From Opitutia bacterium (GTDB lineage Bacteria; Verrucomicrobiota; Verrucomicrobiia; Opitutales; Seribacteraceae): DNA of 64,000 bases. Positions 55,959-64,000 of the stretch are shown here, piece after piece. The position numbers and the translations under genes were made by a program. The notes under the pieces were generated by a model. The model was not told the DNA's origin. It did no database searches and saw only the letters and a program-made list of their open reading frames with translations. The first letter of the stretch is position 1, and each line of letters opens with the position of its first letter. The stretch spans positions 1 to 64,000 of the forward strand of contig PBLJ01000043.1 of assembly GCA_002721705.1 (NCBI GenBank), given 5' to 3'.

Positions 55959-58900
55959 ATGAATGATGGGAAGAATGAAGCTTCGGCGGCGCCGCGTTTG
56001 GGTGTCGTTGGATGGGTGGTTTTGAATCTGATCGCGATCCTTTGGATCCGGCATGAGTTACTACAGGTCGTGGGTGGCGACGCGCCTCCCCCGGGGCACG
56101 AGGGGCCGCAGTTGCGGGTCGTGGCGATGTCACCGGATGAGACCGCCGATGCGGACGACGCGGATCGTCTCACCTTTGTCTTCAACCAGGACGTCGTGAC
56201 CGAGGAGGAACTCGGCAAGCGATTGACTTGGACTCCTTTCAAGCTCGATCCGGAGCCACGCCCTTCCGGCCAATGGAGCTGGGTCAAGCCTGCCGTGCTA
56301 GAGTACAAATTGGCTGAACGATTACCACCCGGCAATCGCTTCGACGTATCGGCGAGCGACGATTACGTTCGCTGGGTCGGAATGCCACTGGTGGGAGACA
56401 AGAAATTCAGTTTTTCCACCCGTGCTCTCGCGGTGAAGGAATGTTTTCTTCATTCCCAGGATCACCTCACTACCAAGATCAAGCTGCGTTTCAACCAACC
56501 GGTTGATCCGAACGCCCTCGACGAAGGCTTGGTTTGCCGCGTTCCCGGCTCCGACGAAAACTTGCAATGGGAGCTTCTCGCTCCCGAGGTCGGCTCCGAA
56601 TTCTCGCTTTCCGTTGCCACGCCGGAGGATCGTCTCATTGAAATGACCTTGGCCGAGGGCTTGGCTCCCGTGATGGGGTCGCTTGGCTTGAGCGAACCTT
56701 ATTCCCATACCGTACGTCTTTCGCCCGTCTTCGGGGCCACGGATGCCCGCGCTCCTTATTGGCGAGGCATTGAGCGCAGTGTTTCCGTTCATCTGCGTTT
56801 CAATCGCGAACTCGACGCCACTCAGCCCATTCCCGTAGTCAAGATCACCCCGGAGACCGATCCCTTCACCGTCAGCATACATGGCAATTCGCTTGTCTTG
56901 AACGGCCCTTTCGAACGAGGTGACGGTTCCTACACGGCTCGCGTGCCAGGCGCCGTCCTTGCCTATGACGGAGAGTCTTCTCCCCCGGGCGCAGGTTTTG
57001 CCTTCAACGTTCCGCAACGGAGCCCGACGGTTAATTTTCCCCATTCCAATGGATTCCTCAGTCCGCGCGGACACCTTGGCCTGGACTTGGAGACCGCAGC
57101 GGTGGGCACGATTACTTTTACCGCTCATCGCATCTACCGCAACAACCTTGGGCATTACCTGCGAGGAAGGACGCGTTTCATGGGTAAAAGCGTGGCCAAC
57201 GAAGAAGTTCCCATCGCCAAGGATGGGGGACAAGTGGTCCAAACCGTTCTTGATTTGAAAGGATTGCTGGGCAAGGAGCCCTTGGGGGTTTATCACATCG
57301 GGGCCAATGCCATCGAGCACCGCTGGACCAATGATCATGCATTCGTCACCATCACCGACCTTTGCCTGACCACCAAGCGAAGTTCGCAGGGTGTGTTCGT
57401 ATGGGTGACTTCCTTGAAAGATGCAGCCCCCGTTGAGGGCGCCGTGGTCGTGGTTCACTCCGACAGCAACCAATTCCTCGTCCAAGGCCGCACGGACGCG
57501 ACCGGGGTAGTGGAACTGAAGGTGCCCGCCGATCATCCCGATGGTCAACCTTGGCTGGTGACCGCGGAAAAAGATGATGACCTCAGTTACCGCATTCTCG
57601 ATAGGCGCAAATGGCACCTTCCCGACGTGGCCCAAGGAGGTCGTGTTCCAGCCGAGGCCTACGACCTCTTTCTCTATCCCGAGCGTGGTGTCTATCGCCC
57701 CGGCGACGTGGTTCGTCTTTCAGGCATTCTCCGAGAACTGGATGGCTCGGTTCCTCCTGAAATTCCCTTGGAAGCCCATGCTTGGCAACCCGATGGCCGC
57801 AAGATCAAGACCTGGAAAGTTCCTTTGGGTGAAGATGCTTTGTTTCACACGGAATTCGCTTCCGATCAAGATGGACAGACGGGGTACTATCGTTTCGCGG
57901 TGGGATTGGCGGGTTCGGAGGAGTTCTTCGGCGAGACCAAGGTCATGGTGGAGGCCTTTCAACCGATCCGGATTGAGGCGCATGCCACTGCGGAAAACCC
58001 TTTGTTTTCACCCGGAGACGAACACGTGGCTAATTTGTCGGCCCGTTACCTCTTTGGTACTCCGGCAAGCAACGCGATTTGGGTAGTGAACGGTTCGTAT
58101 CATCGCGTTCCCTACGTAAGCGAACGCTATTCGCGGTTTAAATTTCAGGTTCTTGACGGGGAGTCGGTTCGTCGTTCCTCGCGGAACGATGGTATAACCG
58201 ACGAGGCTGGCAACGCCGCGATCCGGCTGGATGACACGCGTATCCGCAACCTGCCGGGCCTTTGGGAGGGCCGTTTTTACGCTACTGTGACCATGCCGGG
58301 AGGGCGTTCGGTGAGCGACTCATTTACCTTTCGGTCCGATCCCCTGGGACGGCACCTGGGGCTCGCTTTTCCGTCCGATTTCCCTCACCCGCCGGGTAAA
58401 TCCTTCGACATGGAAGTGGTCATGGTGGATGAGAAAGACCAGCCCATCGATCCTGTGGAACTCGAGGTTTTGCTCGAGCGAGTGGACCGTAGCTGGGTGT
58501 TGCAGCAAGTGAACGGCGATCGCGTTTGGCGAAGGCAGGAAACCTTTACCTTGATCAAACGCCTTTCCCTGCCCGCCGAGGCCGAGGCCGATCCCGTGCG
58601 CTCGGTTTCACTAAGTTGTCCGTCGGCCGGATCCTTTCGCGTCACCGCCCGTGATCTCGAGGGGGGAGCGAGAGCTCAGGCATCCTTTTACGTTTCCGCT
58701 TACGGAGATCGTACCGATCCTGCCTTGGCCAGTCCCCATCGCGTTACGATGAAACTGGAAGGCGAAAAGCCTCGTGCCGGCGAAATGGCCAGCATACGAG
58801 TCGTCGCCCCGTTTGCTGGTCGGTTGCTGGTTTCCTTGGAAACCGATGCTCCGATCGGGCATCGCGTGATTATGATGGAAAAACCCGAAGCCGTGGTCGA

Positions 58901-61367
58901 ATTACCGATTCCCGATTCGGTGCGTGGAAGCGCCTTTGTATCGGCCACCGTGATCCGACCTCTTGACTTGGAGTCACCTGATTGGAAACCACACCGCGCC
59001 TATGGCTTGATGCGCTTGCCAATAGACCATTCCGCCCAACGCCTGGCGGTCGCCGTCGAAGGCCCCTCCAAGGTGGAACCGGAAGAGGAAGTGAAGCTCC
59101 GCGTGGAAGTGCCCAAGGATACTCTCGAGGGAGGTCCCGCCCAGGTTCACTTATGGGCCGTGGACGAGGGCATACTGCTTGTGAGCGACCACGCGACCCC
59201 GGATCCTCACGGCCATTTCTTCGCGCCAAGGCGTAATCTTGTGGACTCCGGGGATCTCTACCTCGAGCTGTTGCCCGATTACAAGCGCCCCGCGAGCATG
59301 GATCGAACCGGGGCCGGAGGTAAAGGGAACGTCCCTCCTTCCTTGGTCAAGGCGCAACCGCGGAAACCGAACGTGCTTTGGCATACCTTTGCCAAGACCG
59401 ACCTCAATGGGTCTTACGAAACCACCTTTACCACGCCTGACTTCACGGGAGAATTGCGATTCATGGCCGTGGTCGTAGCCGGTGACGCGTACGGTTCTTC
59501 CGAACATGCCCTGACCGTTACCACTCCTTTGCTGGTGGAGCCGTCGTGGCCGCGTTTCGTTGCTCCCGGCGATCGTTTCCGCGTGCCGGTCAAGGTCTTC
59601 AATGAAACCGAGAATGCTTGCTCCGCCCATTTGGACTTCTCCCTGGAAGGTCCTGTGGAGGCGGATTGGGAGTCAGGCTCCAAAGTCCGCCTCGGACCCA
59701 AGGAGTCCAAGACCCTGTGGTTGTCAGGCAAGGCCACCGACCTCGGTCACGTTTCCGCCATCGTGCGAGTGAAGGCAGGCGAATTGCATGCCGATTCCAA
59801 GGCCAAGTTCTTTGTTCGTCCCGCTTCGACACTTCTCGTTGAAAGAAGCGTCCTGGAGGTCGAGGCAGGCGAGGAAAGCCTTATCGAGGTACCTGATTCC
59901 TTCGTGGGTGAAGGTGTCCGCACGACCGTCACCGTTTCGCCTCATCCCTCGGTGGACCTTCGCCCGGTCGTGGACCGATTGATGGCTTATCCCCATGGTT
60001 GCCTAGAGCAAACTTCCAGTCGCATAGCTCCCATGCTCTTCGCCGCCGATCTATTCGAGGGAGCCAAGTCCGAATACTTGAACCGCATGGTCAAGGCCGG
60101 GTTGCAGCGCCTAGCTTCCATGCAGACCGTATCCGGAGGCCTCTCCTATTGGCCTAGGAATCCGGCTCCTTATACTTGGGGTACCTGCTATGCCTCGTTT
60201 CTCGTCTCCGAAGCCAAGGTGGCAGGGTACGAAGCAAAGGGTCTGGATCAAGCAGCCTTGGCCAAATATCTCGAGCTTTGTCTTCGCAAGAACAAAGTGG
60301 ACCTCAACCAGCAGGCGTTTCTTTGCCGTACTCTAGCGGTCTTCGACAAGCCGCAGGTGTCCCGGCAATCCTTTCTTCTCGACAACCTGGAAAAACTAGA
60401 CCTGGCGGGACGTTCCCACTTGGCCTCCGCGTGGTTGGCTTGCGGGCGTCCCGACAAGGCTCAGCAGTCCTTGCCCGAGGGTAGCCTCGAGCTTGATCCC
60501 GTGGCTCGGTCGACCGGGGGCAGACTTACTTCCCCCATCGCTCAGGACGCTTTTCTCCTGATGACTCTTCTTTCACTCGATTCGAAGCACCCATGGATAC
60601 CGAAAGTAGTGAACCGGATGGAGCTTTCCCGAAAGACGGGAGGATTGCGGAGCACCTTGGACGATGGCCTAGCGGTCGCCGCCCTGAGTCGTTACCAAGC
60701 CGGTATCCAAAAGCCCCAAGGAGACTTCAAGGGCACCTTGGGTGAGAAGGATGGGGAGACTCATGCCTTTTCCAGTGAAAGTCCCAAGCGAGTCGTTTTC
60801 AAGGGTAGGGCCCCCATACGCCTTACTAGTGAGGGATCCGGCCCGCTTTACGTTTCCATAAAATCCGAGGGAGTGGGCTTGGTCGCGAGCGCAGCTGAAA
60901 AAGACAGCGGCATCCAGGTTCGCAGACGCTGGCTGGATGAAAACGGCGAAGTCCTTCGGGATTGGGCTCCGATTGACTCAAAGAAAGGCTTTCTGCCCTT
61001 GCGCTTGAAGGTCGGCCAACTCGTGCGGGTGGAGGTCAAGCTGTCCACGCGTGGACGCGGCAACCTCAACAACGTCGCGGTGGTGGATGCCTTGCCCGGT
61101 GGCATGGAGGTGGAAAATCCTCGTCTGTCCACTTCCGCGCCGAGGCATCGACAGCGCTTTGCCGAACCCGACCGAGTCGAGTTCCTCGATGACCGGGTGG
61201 TTCTCTTTGCTTCCGCCAATGGCTTCCCCCAGACCTACTCCTACTCCCTGCGAGCCATTTCTCAAGGTGACTTCACTCTGCCGCCCGTGCAAGCCACCTG
61301 CATGTATGATTCCGCCCTGTCTTCCATACATGGCTCAGGCGCGCTCAAGATCGACCCGAATCAATGA
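55959..61367 (+). CDS. Bacterial alpha-2-macroglobulin family protein
   Basis: 1802 aa; MG domains, YPERGVYRPGDVVRLSGILRELDG; thioester motif YPHGCLEQTSSRI; followed by pbpC. Confidence 0.95.
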   Translation: MNDGKNEASAAPRLGVVGWVVLNLIAILWIRHELLQVVGGDAPPPGHEGPQLRVVAMSPDETADADDADRLTFVFNQDVVTEEELGKRLTWTPFKLDPEPRPSGQWSWVKPAVLEYKLAERLPPGNRFDVSASDDYVRWVGMPLVGDKKFSFSTRALAVKECFLHSQDHLTTKIKLRFNQPVDPNALDEGLVCRVPGSDENLQWELLAPEVGSEFSLSVATPEDRLIEMTLAEGLAPVMGSLGLSEPYSHTVRLSPVFGATDARAPYWRGIERSVSVHLRFNRELDATQPIPVVKITPETDPFTVSIHGNSLVLNGPFERGDGSYTARVPGAVLAYDGESSPPGAGFAFNVPQRSPTVNFPHSNGFLSPRGHLGLDLETAAVGTITFTAHRIYRNNLGHYLRGRTRFMGKSVANEEVPIAKDGGQVVQTVLDLKGLLGKEPLGVYHIGANAIEHRWTNDHAFVTITDLCLTTKRSSQGVFVWVTSLKDAAPVEGAVVVVHSDSNQFLVQGRTDATGVVELKVPADHPDGQPWLVTAEKDDDLSYRILDRRKWHLPDVAQGGRVPAEAYDLFLYPERGVYRPGDVVRLSGILRELDGSVPPEIPLEAHAWQPDGRKIKTWKVPLGEDALFHTEFASDQDGQTGYYRFAVGLAGSEEFFGETKVMVEAFQPIRIEAHATAENPLFSPGDEHVANLSARYLFGTPASNAIWVVNGSYHRVPYVSERYSRFKFQVLDGESVRRSSRNDGITDEAGNAAIRLDDTRIRNLPGLWEGRFYATVTMPGGRSVSDSFTFRSDPLGRHLGLAFPSDFPHPPGKSFDMEVVMVDEKDQPIDPVELEVLLERVDRSWVLQQVNGDRVWRRQETFTLIKRLSLPAEAEADPVRSVSLSCPSAGSFRVTARDLEGGARAQASFYVSAYGDRTDPALASPHRVTMKLEGEKPRAGEMASIRVVAPFAGRLLVSLETDAPIGHRVIMMEKPEAVVELPIPDSVRGSAFVSATVIRPLDLESPDWKPHRAYGLMRLPIDHSAQRLAVAVEGPSKVEPEEEVKLRVEVPKDTLEGGPAQVHLWAVDEGILLVSDHATPDPHGHFFAPRRNLVDSGDLYLELLPDYKRPASMDRTGAGGKGNVPPSLVKAQPRKPNVLWHTFAKTDLNGSYETTFTTPDFTGELRFMAVVVAGDAYGSSEHALTVTTPLLVEPSWPRFVAPGDRFRVPVKVFNETENACSAHLDFSLEGPVEADWESGSKVRLGPKESKTLWLSGKATDLGHVSAIVRVKAGELHADSKAKFFVRPASTLLVERSVLEVEAGEESLIEVPDSFVGEGVRTTVTVSPHPSVDLRPVVDRLMAYPHGCLEQTSSRIAPMLFAADLFEGAKSEYLNRMVKAGLQRLASMQTVSGGLSYWPRNPAPYTWGTCYASFLVSEAKVAGYEAKGLDQAALAKYLELCLRKNKVDLNQQAFLCRTLAVFDKPQVSRQSFLLDNLEKLDLAGRSHLASAWLACGRPDKAQQSLPEGSLELDPVARSTGGRLTSPIAQDAFLLMTLLSLDSKHPWIPKVVNRMELSRKTGGLRSTLDDGLAVAALSRYQAGIQKPQGDFKGTLGEKDGETHAFSSESPKRVVFKGRAPIRLTSEGSGPLYVSIKSEGVGLVASAAEKDSGIQVRRRWLDENGEVLRDWAPIDSKKGFLPLRLKVGQLVRVEVKLSTRGRGNLNNVAVVDALPGGMEVENPRLSTSAPRHRQRFAEPDRVEFLDDRVVLFASANGFPQTYSYSLRAISQGDFTLPPVQATCMYDSALSSIHGSGALKIDPNQ

Positions 61368-63382
61368 TTCTCCGCTTTTTGAAACGGCGCTGGAAAGCGT
61401 TGGCTCTCGTGCTCGGGGGATGCTTCTTGGCCCTTGTCGGCTTTTACCTTTGGGCTAGGTATTATTCTCCTTTCGATGAGGAGTTGCTGGAAAATTTTCC
61501 GCAAAGCGTCGTCCTCAGGGATCAACAAGGCAACGTCGTGTTCGCGACCGTCGGTTCGGATGACCAATGGCGTCTCCCCGTCTCCTTGGATGCCATGTCC
61601 CCTTGGCTGATCCAGGCGACCATCGCCCTCGAGGATGAACGCTTCGAATCGCATGGAGGTGTCGACGGATTGGCCGTGCTGCGGGCAACCAGCAGCAACC
61701 TCCAAACTGGTCGCGTGGTCTCCGGAGCCAGTACTCTGGATATGCAGGTTTGCCGCATGTTGACGGGAGGCCCGAGGAATTTTTCCAGCAAAGCGAAAGA
61801 GGCCGTGGCGTCGCTCCGCTTAAACGAGTTGCGCAGCAAGGACGAAATCCTCGAATTCTATCTTAACATCGCTCCTTATGGAGGCAACTTGCGTGGGGTC
61901 GAGGCGGCGTCCCGCTCTTATTTCCTTAAAAGCGCCAACCAGCTCAGCTTGGCCGAGGCATCCTTGTTGGCCGGGTTGCCCCAGTCTCCCGAGAGATTAC
62001 GACCGGATCGCCACTTGACGGCCGCCTTGACGCGCCGAGACAAGGCCTTGGATCGTATGGTCGAGCTCGAGATGATATCCGAACAAATGGCGGAGGATGC
62101 GCGTACGGAACCGATGAAGATAGCAGGAAGGTATCCCGTTGAGCCGGTTGCTCCGCATTATTCCTTGAGAGCCTTGGCCCGCAGGCCGGAAGGAGGAACG
62201 GTTCTTTTGCAGGTGGATCTCCAAAAAGAAGTCGAACGAGTCCTCCAGTCACACCTTCTGCGATTGCCGCTTGGCGCGGAAATCGCAGTCTCGGTCATTG
62301 AGGTCGAGAGCGGGGCTGTGGTCGCGATGGCAGGCTCCAGTAACTTTTTGGACCCCGTCCACGGTCAAGTGAATGGAACCCTTGCCTCACGCTCCCCTGG
62401 ATCCACCCTCAAGCCCTTTGTCTTTGCCGCCGCCATGGAGCAAGGCCGAATCAACCGCAATACCAACCTCAAGGACGTTCCCGCTACCTTTGCAGGGTGG
62501 TCGCCGCGGAATTTCGACCGTGGGTTTGCCGGTGAGGTCACGGTGGAGGAAGCGCTTCAGCGTTCCCTCAACCTGCCGGCGGTTTTCCTGGCTCGCGAGA
62601 TGGGGCTGACCCGTTGCATTGGCTTGATGGAGGCCTGTGGCGTGGGCTTGCCTGATGACGCCGCCACCCGAGGAGGCCTGGCCTTGGTCCTGGGCGCCAC
62701 TGAAACCAACCTGCTCTCTCTCACCAATGCGTATGCCACGGTAGGACGCGGGGGTATACGCGTAAAACCGCGCTTTTTCGCCGACGAGACGAAGCAAAGC
62801 TTTCGCGTCCTGCAGGAGAGCACTTGTGCGCGATTGGACTGGATGCTTTCTTCTTTTCGGGTTTCTCCAGCCAGTCGCGCTTCTCCTGGGAATTCCTGGT
62901 ACATGAGCAAGACTGGCACTAGTTCCGGCAAAAGAGACGCTTGGTCCATTGGCCACAACGGCAAATTCGCCGTGGGTGTTTGGGTCGGGCGTTTTTCAGG
63001 CATGGGAGACGAGGCCTTCGTCGGAACCACGGCGGCGGAACCTTTACTGGCCAAGTTGTTCGACCTTTCTCCGATCCGCGTCGACCAAGCGCCTCCCGAA
63101 CCCGAACCTTTGCTCGTTCGTCGCCCTCTCGCTCCCTCCTATGCCTCCAAGGCAAAGCTGGACATTTTGTTTCCCGAGGACGGAGCCGTGTATCAAGCCA
63201 CTCCCGATTTCGTCCTCTTGTTCCCCAAGGCTTCGCGGCCAAATGGCCTGAAGTGGTTCCTCAACGATCGCTTGTTGAGAGATGACACCTCGTCCCATCT
63301 CAAGGTAGGGAAGGGTACCCACGTGCTGAGTTGCATGCCCCCCGACGGCGACGGGGCATCCATTCGCTTCCAAGTTCGCTAG
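61364..63382 (+). CDS. pbpC: Penicillin-binding protein 1C
   Basis: Transglycosylase ALEDERFESHGGVDGLAVLRATSSNLQTGRVVSGASTLDMQVCRML; transpeptidase GSTLKPF and SKTGTSSGKRDAW; C-terminal BiPBP_C-like domain. Confidence 0.96.
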   Translation: MILRFLKRRWKALALVLGGCFLALVGFYLWARYYSPFDEELLENFPQSVVLRDQQGNVVFATVGSDDQWRLPVSLDAMSPWLIQATIALEDERFESHGGVDGLAVLRATSSNLQTGRVVSGASTLDMQVCRMLTGGPRNFSSKAKEAVASLRLNELRSKDEILEFYLNIAPYGGNLRGVEAASRSYFLKSANQLSLAEASLLAGLPQSPERLRPDRHLTAALTRRDKALDRMVELEMISEQMAEDARTEPMKIAGRYPVEPVAPHYSLRALARRPEGGTVLLQVDLQKEVERVLQSHLLRLPLGAEIAVSVIEVESGAVVAMAGSSNFLDPVHGQVNGTLASRSPGSTLKPFVFAAAMEQGRINRNTNLKDVPATFAGWSPRNFDRGFAGEVTVEEALQRSLNLPAVFLAREMGLTRCIGLMEACGVGLPDDAATRGGLALVLGATETNLLSLTNAYATVGRGGIRVKPRFFADETKQSFRVLQESTCARLDWMLSSFRVSPASRASPGNSWYMSKTGTSSGKRDAWSIGHNGKFAVGVWVGRFSGMGDEAFVGTTAAEPLLAKLFDLSPIRVDQAPPEPEPLLVRRPLAPSYASKAKLDILFPEDGAVYQATPDFVLLFPKASRPNGLKWFLNDRLLRDDTSSHLKVGKGTHVLSCMPPDGDGASIRFQVR

Positions 63383-64000
63383 GGCTGGGGAAAGCCTTTT
63401 ACTTCTCCGCCGGCAACGGGAAGGTGGGGCGCGTTGGCCACGCGCCATGCTTCCGCTGCAGTTACGTTCAGTCGGCTCCAGTTTCTCAGGACCTGACGAA
63501 CGGATGCATCTCGACGATTGTTGTCCATGATGGCGTTTGCCCAGTCGGCGGCGGTTTGAGGTTCGCGGGAGGTCACGCGGTTGACGAAGGTCTGCAGGAC
63601 GGGATCCGTTTCCTCGGTTCGTGGGTAGTCGTTGAGCCATTTCGCCGTGGCGGCGGGATCCTTGAACGCCCAGTAATTGACGACTTGCGTCATGCCGTGC
63701 ACGCGAGTGGCACTGTCCTCCAGACTCCCCGCCCACTTCGCGGCGTCGGGTGGGCTCTTGCGGCTCCATTGGGCCACCAAGGCGCTGACTACCCGGTTGC
63801 ACCCTTCACCCGGTTCGAGGCTTTTCACCCACTTCGAGCAACTCTCGGGGTCGCGTTTGGCTACGGCCGCGCCTACTTGCCCAAGCAGGCCATTCCGAAA
63901 ATTGGGATCATCGTTGGGCAATGAACTGGCCCAAGTCATGGCCTCCTCGATGCCTTTCTCAAGGTAGCGCTGGGCGAGCAGGTTGGAGGCTTGCCAGCGG
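63379..64000 (-). CDS. Trp-containing helical-repeat protein, 5' end beyond window
   Basis: Frame remains open to the window edge (RWQASNLLAQRYLEKGIEEAMTWASSLPNDDP...); repeated AAKWAGSL/ATAKWLNDY/AADWANAI units. Confidence 0.7.
   Translation of the reverse strand, partial: RWQASNLLAQRYLEKGIEEAMTWASSLPNDDPNFRNGLLGQVGAAVAKRDPESCSKWVKSLEPGEGCNRVVSALVAQWSRKSPPDAAKWAGSLEDSATRVHGMTQVVNYWAFKDPAATAKWLNDYPRTEETDPVLQTFVNRVTSREPQTAADWANAIMDNNRRDASVRQVLRNWSRLNVTAAEAWRVANAPHLPVAGGEVKGFPQP

Noticed and set aside
56322-57635. 437-aa minus-strand ORF antisense to the alpha-2-macroglobulin gene
   Set aside because: Antisense to a clear A2M coding region; no motif.
1-64000. Defence system, prophage, toxin-antitoxin or biosynthetic gene cluster
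   Set aside because: No nuclease/methylase defence pairs, integrases, phage structural genes, TA pairs, NRPS/PKS or RiPP signatures recognised; the lone helicase and exonuclease are not organised as a system.

Overview
64 kb chromosomal window that looks like a free-living, probably marine, Verrucomicrobiota-type bacterium (inference from Trp-rich surface modules and gene content; no rRNA marker is present). I support about 52 protein-coding genes, densely packed with many ATGA start/stop overlaps. Recognisable blocks: an esterase/FAD-oxidoreductase group (2.2-6.2 kb); an outer-membrane barrel + histidine kinase + 1524-aa PQQ-propeller/InlB-repeat protein cluster (7.3-14.7 kb); two tandem paralogous exported helical proteins (14.8-17.2 kb); ribE, UDG and thiN-like genes (20.5-22.6 kb); a folate operon (HAD-pabB-pabA-pabC-folP-folB-folK, 26.1-31.0 kb) with folA further along; sulfate activation genes cysC-cysD-cysN (37.3-40.2 kb); a seven-gene minus-strand cluster containing nrdR (40.2-46.1 kb); a 1452-aa beta-helix/InlB/TSP3-type protein followed by an outer-membrane barrel gene (46.4-51.9 kb); ispH, an exported methyltransferase and a POT transporter; and an alpha-2-macroglobulin/PBP1C pair (56-63.4 kb). 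No tRNA, rRNA, CRISPR array, transposase or prophage was seen. Nothing here is clearly a new defence or mobile system. The best candidates for under-described biology are the two giant-repeat-protein/outer-membrane-barrel loci (one with a linked histidine kinase and a cupredoxin-like insertion), the duplicated helical exported proteins with a shared leader motif, and paired dyads in the 17.2-17.45 kb intergenic region. No database search was possible; family assignments are by motif recognition.
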